Source: Xanthomonas sp. 10-10 (GTDB lineage Bacteria > Pseudomonadota > Gammaproteobacteria > Xanthomonadales > Xanthomonadaceae). From it: a stretch of 64,000 bases of DNA. The stretch lies in assembly GCF_040182365.1 (NCBI RefSeq), contig NZ_CP144460.1, positions 2,356,001-2,420,000 of the forward strand, given 5' to 3'. Positions 1 through 9,945 of this stretch are shown here, piece by piece; the stretch's first letter is position 1; the number at the start of each line of letters is the position of its first letter. A model generated the notes under the pieces. The model was not told the DNA's origin. It saw nothing but the letters and a program-made list of their open reading frames with translations, and searched no databases. A program made the position numbers and the translations under genes.

Positions 1-2
1 AG

Positions 3-587
3 CCGATGTTCGGGGATGCGGGATTTTTGCTCGATGCACCGACGCCATCGCGGTGGTATCTGCGTCTGTCGCCGGATGCCAGGTTGCCGGAGTTCGCGCC
101 GCCGGATGTGGCGATCGGCGACGATCTGTTCGAGCATTTGCCGGCCGGCGACGCGGGCCGACGCTGGCGTGCCTTGCTGACCGAAGCGCAGGTGTTGCTG
201 CATCAACATCCCTGGAACGAGGGCCGCGTGGCCAGCGGCAAACCGGCGATCAATTCGCTGTGGTTCTGGGGCGGCGGCGTGCTGCCGCATGCAGTGACAT
301 CGCCGCATCGGCAGGTGCGCAGCCGCGAGTCGCTGCTGCGTGCGCTGGCTTTGGCGGCCGGTGCCGATGCGCAGGGCGAACAACGCGTGGATGCGCTGGT
401 GGACCTGCGTCATCTGCGTTCGCTGCAGCAGTTCGGCGACGACGCAGTGGCACCGCTGCTGGCGGCGATGGCGCGTGGCGAGCTGGATCGGCTGGTGCTG
501 GATTTCCAGGATGGCGAAACGCTGTCGCTGGCGCGCTCGCAACGCTGGCGGTTCTGGCGCAAGCCACGGCAGCAACTGGCGCAATGA
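3..587 (+). CDS. rpfE: RpfE-like protein, C-terminal part
   Basis: The reading frame is open to the window edge, so this is the C-terminal part of a longer protein; the ATG at 6 is probably internal. About 194 residues are visible. The segment NSLWFWGGG (near residue 85) and a later VDLRHLRSLQQFGDD stretch match what I remember of the RpfE/COG4255 family, annotated in xanthomonads as regulatory protein RpfE and sometimes called phosphoglycerate-mutase-like. Its biochemical role is not established. The stop codon overlaps the recJ start (ATGA at 584-587), which implies translational coupling. The name rests on family resemblance and on its known place next to recJ in the rpf cluster. Confidence 0.62.
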   Translation, partial: PMFGDAGFLLDAPTPSRWYLRLSPDARLPEFAPPDVAIGDDLFEHLPAGDAGRRWRALLTEAQVLLHQHPWNEGRVASGKPAINSLWFWGGGVLPHAVTSPHRQVRSRESLLRALALAAGADAQGEQRVDALVDLRHLRSLQQFGDDAVAPLLAAMARGELDRLVLDFQDGETLSLARSQRWRFWRKPRQQLAQ

Positions 588-2323
588 CCTCCACTCCCCG
601 GATCGTCCGGCGCCCACCCGGGCAGGCCGGAAGCTGGCCCGATGCCATGTTGCCGCTGCTGCGTCGCATCTACGCATCGCGCGGTGTCGGCGATGCGCAG
701 GGCGCGCAGCCGCGGTTGGGGCAGTTGCTCTCGCCGGAGTTGCTGCATAACAGCGACGTGGCCGCCAACCTGTTGGCCGATGCGATCGCCCGGCAACGGC
801 GCATCCTGGTGGTGGGCGATTTCGACTGCGATGGCGCCACCGCCTGCGCGGTGGGCGTGCGCGGCTTGCGCATGCTCGGCGCGCTGGATGTGCACCACGC
901 GGTGCCCAATCGCATGGTGCACGGCTATGGCCTGTCGCCCGCATTGGTGGACGAATTGGCCGTGCTGCAGCCGGATGTGCTGGTCACCGTCGACCACGGC
1001 ATCGCCTGCCACGCCGGCGTGGCGGCGGCCAAGGCGCGCGGCTGGACGGTGCTGGTCACCGACCATCACTTGCCTGGCGAAGTGTTGCCGCCGGCCGATG
1101 CGATCGTCGATCCGAATCTGGCCAACGACAGCTTCCCGAGCAAATCGCTGGCCGGCGTAGGCGTGATCTTTTACGTGTTGCTGGCGCTGCGCAGTGTCCT
1201 GCGCGCGCGTGGCGCCTTTGCCGGCCGCGCCGAACCGGATCTGTCGGTGTTGCTGGATCTGGTCGCCGTCGGCACGGTGGCCGATCTGGTGCCGCTGGAC
1301 ACCAACAATCGCGCGCTGGTGTCGGCCGGGTTGCGCCGCCTGCGCGAAGGCCGCGGCTGCATCGGGTTGCGCGCGTTGATCGATGCCAGCGGCCGCGATG
1401 TCGCGCGTCTGAGCGCCAGCGATATCGGGTTCGCGCTCGGGCCGCGCTTGAATGCAGCCGGCCGGCTGGAAGACATGGCGCTTGGCATCGAGCTGCTGCT
1501 CAGCGAGGACTGGAACCGCGCACGCGAGATCGCCGCCACCCTGGAAGAGATCAACGCCGAGCGCCGCGCGGTGCAGCAGTTGATGACCGACGATGCCGAG
1601 CAGTTGGTCACCAAGGTGGTGCTGGACGCCGAGGGCGCCTTGCCGATCGCTGCCTGCCTGTTCGATGCGCAATGGCACCCCGGCGTGATCGGCCTGGTCG
1701 CTTCCAAATTGAAAGATCGGTTGCATCGCCCGGTGATCGCGCTGGCGCCGGCCGAGCCGGGCAGCAGCCAGTTGCGCGGCTCGGCGCGGTCCATTCCCGG
1801 CCTGCATATCCGCGACGTGCTGGCGGCGGTGGATGCGCGTCATCCGGGTTTGCTGCAGAAGTTTGGCGGCCATGCGATGGCGGCGGGCTTGAGCATCGAT
1901 CACGCCGCGCTGGCGACCTTCGAGCAGGCCTTTCAGGCGCAGGTTCACGCGATGGTGGATGCGTCGCTGTTGCATGCCGAGTTGCACAGCGATGGCGAAC
2001 TCGCCGCGCACGAACTCGATCACGTGCACGCCGAAGCCTTGCGGGTGGCCGGTCCGTGGGGGCAGGGCTTTCCGGAGCCGCTGTTCGATGGTCAGTTCGA
2101 AGTGCTGCAGTACCGGGTGCTCAAGGAGCGCCACCTCAAGCTGACCCTGCGTTGCGCCGGCCGCGCCGAGCCGCTCAATGCCATCCACTTCAACGGCTGG
2201 CACGGTAGCGAACCGGCACGCTTGGTGCGCCTGGCATACCGTCTGGTCAGCGACGACTATCGCGGTGGCACCGCGGTGCAGTTGATCGTCGAACATTGTG
2301 AGCCGGCGATAGTCACCGGCTGA
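584..2323 (+). CDS. recJ: Single-stranded-DNA-specific 5'-3' exonuclease RecJ
   Basis: The 579-residue protein has the DHH phosphoesterase motifs in order: GDFDCDG near residues 78-84, VTVDHG, VTDHH, then GTVADLVPL. A DHHA1 region follows with GSARSIPG and KFGGHAMAAG, and a C-terminal OB-like part. RecJ degrades 5' single-stranded ends in RecF-pathway recombination, mismatch repair and base excision repair. The start at 584 was chosen because it gives the family's usual N-terminus and overlaps the upstream stop by 4 bp. Open sequence upstream in the same frame only shadows the preceding gene. A repeat-rich region of about 800 bp follows. Confidence 0.96.
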   Translation: MTSTPRIVRRPPGQAGSWPDAMLPLLRRIYASRGVGDAQGAQPRLGQLLSPELLHNSDVAANLLADAIARQRRILVVGDFDCDGATACAVGVRGLRMLGALDVHHAVPNRMVHGYGLSPALVDELAVLQPDVLVTVDHGIACHAGVAAAKARGWTVLVTDHHLPGEVLPPADAIVDPNLANDSFPSKSLAGVGVIFYVLLALRSVLRARGAFAGRAEPDLSVLLDLVAVGTVADLVPLDTNNRALVSAGLRRLREGRGCIGLRALIDASGRDVARLSASDIGFALGPRLNAAGRLEDMALGIELLLSEDWNRAREIAATLEEINAERRAVQQLMTDDAEQLVTKVVLDAEGALPIAACLFDAQWHPGVIGLVASKLKDRLHRPVIALAPAEPGSSQLRGSARSIPGLHIRDVLAAVDARHPGLLQKFGGHAMAAGLSIDHAALATFEQAFQAQVHAMVDASLLHAELHSDGELAAHELDHVHAEALRVAGPWGQGFPEPLFDGQFEVLQYRVLKERHLKLTLRCAGRAEPLNAIHFNGWHGSEPARLVRLAYRLVSDDYRGGTAVQLIVEHCEPAIVTG

Positions 2324-2508
2324 TCTGCGGGCTCAGTGTTCTCTCTAGCTTTTGTAGGCCGCACCTGGCGTCATCTGGATGTTTCCAAGCCTCGTTGGTC
2401 GAAGGCGCGGTGTCCTCGCGGCTAGCGGGACGTGCCGTGAATCTCCGTGGAGGGAGCTGAGCGTCGGGTTCTCAGGCGCGCGGCTGCCAGTCGCTGGCTT
2501 CGGTAGGG

Positions 2509-2622
2509 GGCGGCAGCGTGGCCGGGGATCGGCTCCTCGGCTCGGCCAGACATCCTGTCTGACTCGCCGCCGCGGCACATCCTGAGTGCCGCTCTCCGCC
2601 AACCCCCGGCCACGCTGCCGCC
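2509..2622. repeat. Composite inverted repeat with 19-bp perfect arms
   Basis: The arm at 2509-2527 (GGCGGCAGCGTGGCCGGGG) is the exact reverse complement of 2604-2622. A smaller hairpin, CAGACA-TCC-TGTCTG, lies inside at 2547-2561. The 76-nt spacer is GC-rich and noncoding. It could be a MITE-like remnant, a cruciform or a structured RNA. The sequence does not decide between these. Confidence 0.7.
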
Positions 2623-2746
2623 TCGGCGTGTGGTTTCCATGACCTGGTCAAGGCAGGCCATTTCACCATCTTGTTTTCAAGATTCGCGATGACGACTCCG
2701 TAGGTGTTTTCTTGAAGAACCTGTGTTGTTTGGGGTGTGCCGGGAA

Positions 2747-2936
2747 GCTGATCGGACGCGCCGTGATCCAGGCAACACGCGTCATGCTCCGCTTGCAACC
2801 ATGCACACCGACCATCTCGACAGGCCCTTGCCCGCCCACTGTCGCGGGACCTTACGCGGCATGGATGCCGCGTAAGAGCTTACAGGGACGTACTTGCAGC
2901 GTGTCCCGCGCTGGTGGGCGGGCAAGGGCCCTGCAG
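2747..2936 (-). repeat. Inverted single copy of the palindromic repeat found at 34.3-35.3 kb
   Basis: Read on the minus strand, this segment follows the tandem units near 34.5-35.1 kb in order: a GGGCCCTTGCCCGCCCAC arm, GCGGGACACGCTGCAAGTAC, a GGCATCCATGCC core, the return arm GGTGGGCGGGCAAGG, then TGGTCGGTGTGCATGGTTG and GGCGCGTCCGATCAGC. The order and inner palindromes are kept, with scattered substitutions. It is therefore a dispersed repeat family and not a local duplication. Confidence 0.8.
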
Positions 2937-3125
2937 CCAGGCTGCAGATCAGCCGCTCTACCCTCTGGACGGCACGCTCACGGGCGGCATATACGCGCTG
3001 CTACATGCTTTCTGTATTCCGTGCCTGACGGCCGCAAGCTGATCCAGTTCGCGGTTCAAAGCATCTTGCAAGGCAGTGCAAGCACATACCGGCGCTCGCA
3101 CGCACTCGCGCTGTCCTCGCCTGGA

Positions 3126-4163
3126 TCAGGGCGACTTCTTGACCTCGGTCACCAAGGTCGGCAATTCCCACGCGCCGCCAGCAGCCACCAGCCGGCATAG
3201 GCCGGAGCTGGACTTGGAGGTCTGCACGAAGCGGCGGCCATCCCAGGTCCATGCCGCCTGGCTGTAGCAGTCGCCCAGGCCGCGGCCCTTCTGGGACTCC
3301 AGGATGGTGGAGCCATCCAGATCGCTGGCGTGCGTGGTGACCAGGGTCGGCGCGAACGGCGCGCGTGCGTTGACCACCCAGAAGCCGGTGCCGATGTTGT
3401 AGGCGCCCATCCAGCAATCGGTCGACACCAGTAGCTTGTCGCTGCTCAGGCGGGTGACGGTCAGCGGTTCGGCGGCATCGCCGGCATCCAGGCCCTTGCA
3501 TTCTTCATCGGCCGGAAGCGTGGCGCGCAGCGCCTGGTACAGCGCCGGCAAGCTGCCCAGACGAGCGTCGCCCGCCTGCGCTGCTGCCAGCTTGGCCTCG
3601 CGCACCTGCGGCACCGGCAATGCCGGCAGCACGCTGGCCTCGTCGCGATCGCCCTTGCGCACCAGTGCGCCGCGCGTGCCCAGCCGGCCCTGGAACTCGT
3701 CCATCTTCAGCAGTGTCGCCGCCGCACCGCGATCGGACAGCTGCCAGCGGCGGCCATCGTTGCCGATCGCCACAATCTTGCTGCTGCGGGTCAGTGCCGC
3801 CAGCAGTGCGGTGACCTGCGGGCTACTCAGAACGGCGGTGCCGCTCTTGCCATCCAGCGCCAGCTTGCCCAGATCGCGCTGATCGATCTGCAGCTTCAGC
3901 GACGCCGGCAGCTTGATCTCGTCGTACTGGCCCAGCATCAGCTCGGCCGTCACCGCCTGGCCGGCACCGGCCTTGCGCGTCAGCAGCACCGATACCGGCA
4001 GGTGATCGCCTTCGTCCGGCTGATAGCCGGCGGCGCGGCAGGTGCGGGTGTTGTCGCAGGCGATGGTCCAGTCGTCGTGACTGAAATCGACACCGGTCGC
4101 AGGCGCGGCAAGTGCGATTGCGGGGCTACACAGCAAGACTGCGGCAAGCAGGTCGTAACGCAT
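3126..4163 (-). CDS. DUF1176 domain exported protein
   Basis: The 345-residue protein starts at MRYDLLAAVLL. A hydrophobic signal sequence ends near ALA-AP (residues 18-20), so it is probably periplasmic. Features such as DDWTIACDNTRTCRAAGY near the N-terminus, LVSTDCWMGAYN, and a C-terminal DCYSQAAWTWDGRRF segment are typical of DUF1176 proteins, whose function is unknown. Conserved cysteines suggest disulfides. The frame extends 30 codons further upstream, but only the internal ATG places a signal peptide at the N-terminus. It is transcribed toward recJ and away from the acyltransferase gene, with no clear functional link to either. Confidence 0.85.
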   Translation of the reverse strand: MRYDLLAAVLLCSPAIALAAPATGVDFSHDDWTIACDNTRTCRAAGYQPDEGDHLPVSVLLTRKAGAGQAVTAELMLGQYDEIKLPASLKLQIDQRDLGKLALDGKSGTAVLSSPQVTALLAALTRSSKIVAIGNDGRRWQLSDRGAAATLLKMDEFQGRLGTRGALVRKGDRDEASVLPALPVPQVREAKLAAAQAGDARLGSLPALYQALRATLPADEECKGLDAGDAAEPLTVTRLSSDKLLVSTDCWMGAYNIGTGFWVVNARAPFAPTLVTTHASDLDGSTILESQKGRGLGDCYSQAAWTWDGRRFVQTSKSSSGLCRLVAAGGAWELPTLVTEVKKSP

Positions 4164-4409
4164 CGTAGTTTCTTCATCGCAGGTCTGGGCCGGCATCTTG
4201 CGATGCGCACTGCAGGGCGTCCAGGCGAATCGTCGGCAGGCGGCGACTGCCATTCATGGTGTGCAGGTGCGTCCGGGCACTGCGGTGCATCGGCAGCGCT
4301 GCTGCCAATGGACAATGACGCGCGCCGCGGTGCCCGGGGGCGCCCCGGCGACGATGCGCTGGCGGCATCGTCTGGCCGGTCTTCTCTGCCGGCCTGTCGC
4401 TCTAAGCGA

Positions 4410-5621
4410 TCACCCCTGCGTCAGCGTCGCCGCGGTGCGCGTGCCGATCGGCGATTCGCGCATCGGCATCCCGAACAGCGGGCGCAGCCAGCGCACGCGT
4501 CGGATCAGGTATTCGTGCAACAGCAGGCAACTGGCGACGGTGGCGGCCAACACCAGCACCGGTTCCAGCCACGGCCCCAGCTGCAACGGCGCCAACCAGT
4601 ACAGCGCCAGGATGATCAGGCTCTGATGCAGGACGTACCAGGGGAGGACGGCCTGGGTGCAGTACGGCAGCCACGCGAACGGGCGGTTCAAGCCATGCCT
4701 CGCCCAGCCGAACAGGGTCAGCAGTGCCAGCCAGGTATAGGCTGCGCGCGCCAGCCGCTCGATCACGTCCCAGCGAATTGTCCCCGACATCTCCGACAAT
4801 TGCGCAGGATCGAGCGATCGGCCCAACTGGCGGATGCTCAGCTCGGTGGCGATCGCCAGCAGGGCGGCGATCAGGGTTGGCCAACGCAGCTGCACGGCCC
4901 ATGTCCAGAAGCGTGCGTTATTGGCCAGTGCATATCCCAGCACGACTAACGGAAACGACTCGGCATGCACGAACCAGTCGCCGACCAGGGCGTGGGTCGG
5001 TGGGTGACGCGGCAGTACCCAGAGCACGCAAACGGCCTCCCACAGAATGGGTGCCAGCAGCAGGGCCGGCAGCGCGATGGCCGCCGGCAACGCCGGCAGA
5101 CTCGCCGGCAGCTTGCGGCCCAGCGCGAGCATGGCCATCAGTAACCCGGTGTAAGGCAGCAGATAGGCCAGGTACCACAGATGGTTCCAGGTGATGCCGT
5201 GTTCCCAGCCATCGAAACTGCCGGCCGGCCACGGCCGGACCTGCCAATAGCGCAGCAGGAAGTTGCCGAAGCCGGGCACGACCTTGCCATTGCTGACGCC
5301 CTGGCAGTACGCCTGCACCGCCACCACCACGAACATGCCGAACAGCAGCGGGGGCAGCAGCCGGCCACAACGCCGCCAGGCGAACTGCCACGGGGCACGT
5401 TGCGCACGCGCCAGGCCGATCGCGATGCCGGAGATCATGAACAGCAATGGCATCCGCCAGCGGTTGAGCGCGATCATCGGCGGCTGCAGCCACTCGGCGG
5501 TGTAGGCACTCTTTAAATGAAAGTCCCAGCCGGCCACGTAGGCCATGCCCACGTGATAGAGGATCAGCAGGGCGAAGGCGAAGACGCGCAGGGCATCGAT
5601 ATCGTGGCGGCGTTCGGTCAT
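4410..5621 (-). CDS. Acyltransferase 3 family membrane protein
   Basis: The 403-residue protein is very hydrophobic with about ten predicted membrane segments. The N-terminal RRHDIDALRVFAFALLILYH carries the Arg and His pattern of the acyltransferase-3 family (as in OpgC and O-antigen acetylases), followed by RMPLLFMISGIA. Such enzymes move acyl groups onto surface or periplasmic glycans; the acceptor here is unknown. The start at MTERRHD was chosen because upstream codons give a proline-rich, non-membrane extension. It is divergent from the LytTR regulator, which may control it. Confidence 0.85.
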   Translation of the reverse strand: MTERRHDIDALRVFAFALLILYHVGMAYVAGWDFHLKSAYTAEWLQPPMIALNRWRMPLLFMISGIAIGLARAQRAPWQFAWRRCGRLLPPLLFGMFVVVAVQAYCQGVSNGKVVPGFGNFLLRYWQVRPWPAGSFDGWEHGITWNHLWYLAYLLPYTGLLMAMLALGRKLPASLPALPAAIALPALLLAPILWEAVCVLWVLPRHPPTHALVGDWFVHAESFPLVVLGYALANNARFWTWAVQLRWPTLIAALLAIATELSIRQLGRSLDPAQLSEMSGTIRWDVIERLARAAYTWLALLTLFGWARHGLNRPFAWLPYCTQAVLPWYVLHQSLIILALYWLAPLQLGPWLEPVLVLAATVASCLLLHEYLIRRVRWLRPLFGMPMRESPIGTRTAATLTQG

Positions 5622-5811
5622 GGGGGGCGGCGGTCGAGGAAGTGCACCCATCCTGCCCGCTGACCCCGATGGATAAAGGGGGGCAGGGGGGAGATGCCCC
5701 GGCGCGGTGACCAATTGCATCCTCCCAGTGACGAATGGGGCGGCGAGATGACGTTGTCGCGCCATTGCGCAGGACTCTATGATCGGCAGCTGCCAACTGC
5801 GGACGCCTGCA

Positions 5812-6729
5812 ATGGAAACCATCGGGCCGCGCCCGCCGACACCTCAGGACGGTGCGGGTCACTTCGCCACGCGCTGGGCTGTGATGATCTGGTCGCTGGT
5901 GTTTCACCTGAGCGCATTGGGCAACACGCTGACCGCATGGTTGGCGGGGCGGCGCGATGGCGAGGCGATCGTGCTGTGGCAGTTGCTGAGCTGGGAGCTG
6001 AGCAGCGCCACGACGTCGCTGTTGTTGCTGCCGGCGATGTTCTGGCTCTGCGCACGCTGGCCGCTGCATGCCGACGTCTGGCGTCGACGTGTGCCGCTGT
6101 ACCTGGCTGCTGCGCTGGGCTGGTGGCTGGCGCACGTCGCCGGCATGGTGCTGTTGCGCAAACTGGTCTACGCGCTGGCTGGCAGCCACTACGACTTCGG
6201 TGGTTGGCCGCTCCAGTGGTTCTATGAGTTGTCCAAGGATCTGCGCACCTTTGCGATGCTGGTGGCGTTGCAGCACACGCTGGCGTGGTACGCGCGGCGC
6301 CGCCAGGGCGAGGCGCATCTGCTTGCGGCACCGGACGAGGGCCCGCCAGAGGAGCCGTTGGACCGACCGGAACGCTTTCTGGTGCGCAAGCTCGGCCGCG
6401 ACTTTTTGGTCGCCACGGCCGATATCGAATGGATCCAGGCCTCCGGCAACTATGTCAACTTGCGCGTACGCGGCCACGATTACCCGCTGCGCAGCACGAT
6501 GGCGGCGATCGAAGCCAGGCTGGACCCGGCGGTGTTCGTGCGGATCCATCGTAGCTACCTGGTCAATTTGAGCCAGGTACAGGCGATAGAACCGGTCGAT
6601 TCCGGCGATGCCCGCGTGCATCTGCACGACGCCACTGTGCTGCCGTGCAGTCGCAGCCATCTGGCAGATCTGCGCGCGCGGGCAGGGCGAGGTACCGCTG
6701 CGCCGCAGGGAGAGACGTTGACGGTCTGA
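5812..6729 (+). CDS. rpfD: Membrane-anchored LytTR regulator (RpfD-like)
   Basis: The protein has about 305 residues. The N-terminal half has roughly four hydrophobic segments (WAVMIWSLVFHLSALGN, LLLLPAMFWLCARW, YLAAALGWWLAHVAGMVLL, then LRTFAMLVALQHTLAWYA). The C-terminal half is a LytTR DNA-binding domain: DIEWIQASGNYVNLRV, RSTMAAIE and FVRIHRSYLVNL are canonical motifs. It has no receiver domain, so the membrane part probably senses the signal. Its place between recJ and prfB in the rpf cluster fits RpfD. An in-frame ATG at 5779 preceded by AGGA is an alternative start. Its likeliest targets are itself and the divergent acyltransferase gene, which is inference. Confidence 0.8.
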   Translation: METIGPRPPTPQDGAGHFATRWAVMIWSLVFHLSALGNTLTAWLAGRRDGEAIVLWQLLSWELSSATTSLLLLPAMFWLCARWPLHADVWRRRVPLYLAAALGWWLAHVAGMVLLRKLVYALAGSHYDFGGWPLQWFYELSKDLRTFAMLVALQHTLAWYARRRQGEAHLLAAPDEGPPEEPLDRPERFLVRKLGRDFLVATADIEWIQASGNYVNLRVRGHDYPLRSTMAAIEARLDPAVFVRIHRSYLVNLSQVQAIEPVDSGDARVHLHDATVLPCSRSHLADLRARAGRGTAAPQGETLTV

Positions 6730-6968
6730 GGCCGCTGTGACGCTGTTGGCGGGCGAACTGGCCGACGTCCCTCATCCCGCCATCGCATCGTTGGCACGGT
6801 TGCCGCGAGTCGCGCGCGCGCTGTGTCGAGACCGGAATCCTTGCGGTCGAGCGCGGCAGGGACGCGTCGTCTGGACAATCGTCATTCAGCGCACAGTGCC
6901 GAGGCGGGCGCGTTCCGCCACCGTCGCCCGCTTGCTAAACTAGCCAGCTTGTTTGCCGGAAATCCGCC

Positions 6969-8094
6969 ATGATCGAAACCAATCCGATCCGCCAGCGCAT
7001 CACCGATCTCAACGATCGCGTGCTCTCGCTCAGGGGGTATCTTTGACTACGACGCCAAGAAAGAGCGTCTAGAGGAAGTCAGCCGGGAGCTGGAAAGCCC
7101 GGACGTGTGGAACGACGCCGAGCGTGCCCAGGCCCTGGGTCGCGAGCGCTCCATGCTGGAAAAGACCGTCATCGGCATCGCCGACGTACTGGCCGGCCTC
7201 ACCGATGCCGGCGATCTGCTGGAGCTGGCCGACAGCGAGCAGGACGAGGACACTGCCGTTGCGGTGATCGCCGATCTTGACAAATACCAGACCCATGTCG
7301 AAAAGCTGGAATTCCAGCGCATGTTCTCCGGCCAGATGGACGGCGCCAACGCATTCGTCGACATCCAGGCCGGCGCCGGTGGTACCGAGGCGCAGGACTG
7401 GGCCGAAATCCTGCTGCGCATGTATCTGCGCTGGGCCGAGTCGCGCGGCTGGAAGACCGAGCTGATGGAAGTGTCCGGCGGCGAAGTCGCTGGCATCAAG
7501 TCGGCCACCGTGCGCATCGAAGGCGAATATGCCTATGGCTGGCTGAAGACCGAGATCGGCGTGCACCGGCTGGTGCGCAAGTCGCCGTTCGATTCGGACA
7601 ACCGCCGGCATACCAGTTTCACCTCGGTGTTCGTGTCGCCGGAAGTGGACGACAACATCGAGATCGACATCAACCCGGCCGATCTGCGTACCGACGTGTA
7701 TCGCTCCTCGGGCGCCGGTGGTCAGCACGTCAACAAGACCGAATCGGCGGTGCGTATCACGCATATCCCGACCAATACCGTGGTCGCCTGCCAGACCGGC
7801 CGCAGCCAGCACCAGAACCGCGACAACGCGATGAAGATGCTGGCCGCCAAGCTGTACGAGCTGGAAGTGCAGAAGCGCAATGTCGAGCGCGACGCGCTGG
7901 AAGCCACCAAGTCCGACATCGGCTGGGGCAGCCAGATCCGCAACTACGTCCTCGACCAGAGCCGCATCAAGGATCTGCGCACTGGCATCGAACGCAGCGA
8001 CACGCAGAAAGTGCTGGACGGCGATCTGGACGAATTCGTCGAGGCCAGCCTCAAGGCCGGTCTGGCGGCAGGCTCCAAACGCCTGGACGCCTGA
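6969..8094 (+). CDS. prfB: Peptide chain release factor 2, programmed +1 frameshift
   Basis: RF2 recognises UGA and UAA stop codons and triggers peptide release. Translation starts at ATG 6969 and runs 25 codons to CTT (7041-7043), then meets in-frame TGA at 7044-7046 followed by C. The context AGGGGGTATCTTTGAC is the classic RF2 autoregulatory site: an internal Shine-Dalgarno-like AGGGGG, slippery CUU and a weak UGAC stop. A +1 shift continues at GAC (7045) to 8094, giving 374 residues. The [12 protein letters not shown] region and the catalytic GGQ loop ([16 protein letters not shown]) are present. Gene finders often truncate it to the second frame. Low RF2 should favour frameshifting and so raise RF2. 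Confidence 0.97.
7031..7047 (+). promoter_or_regulatory. prfB: Programmed +1 frameshift site of prfB
   Basis: CAGGGGGTATCTTTGAC carries a purine-rich Shine-Dalgarno-like element three bases before the CUU-UGA slip codon pair and a C after the stop, as in the conserved bacterial RF2 site. The zero frame ends here, and the downstream frame encodes the rest of RF2. Confidence 0.96.
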
Positions 8095-8288
8095 CCCCCG
8101 CGCGAGGTCGCAGCAGATGCAACGGCCTCGCGCGATGTTACGCAGGCACCGCAGCGCTAACCTGCGCTGCGGCAGCAAAGATCTCAGGCGACCTGCGCGC
8201 GACACCGTCAATGTAAGAGAGCCCGGCGCTGCCGGTGTCTCACTCCCCACCGGGCACGCGCCCGACCTCTAGCAGACCGATTCCCGCC

Positions 8289-9806
<1,518 letters not shown>

Positions 9807-9945
9807 CTTTTTTGTGCGAACCGCGTGCTCACGGCACAGATACTGCATATGCTAGGGCGGAGCTTCGGGCAGCGTCATGTCCGGGGAAGTCGACACAGGG
9901 GTCGACGTCACGCTTTTCCGTTCTCGTGATAGAGGAGCAACGGCT

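Larger units (their letters stand above)
2324..3125. other. Gene-free, repeat-rich intergenic region
   Basis: I see no convincing gene here. Short open frames on both strands lack family features and run through palindromes. The region holds a composite inverted repeat (2509-2622) and an inverted single copy of the palindromic element that is tandemly repeated near 34.5 kb (2747-2936). Confidence 0.7.

Noticed and set aside
53..583. N-terminal extension of RecJ in the same frame
   Set aside because: This part overlaps rpfE in another frame and has no RecJ similarity. The 584 start gives the normal length and a 4-bp coupling overlap.
2712..3200. 162-codon open frame downstream of recJ
   Set aside because: It crosses the palindromic element and enters the 3' end of the DUF1176 gene antisense. 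It has no coding pattern.
7044..7046. In-frame TGA in prfB as a sequencing error or pseudogene
   Set aside because: The stop sits in the canonical programmed frameshift context, and both halves join into a full-length RF2 with all motifs.
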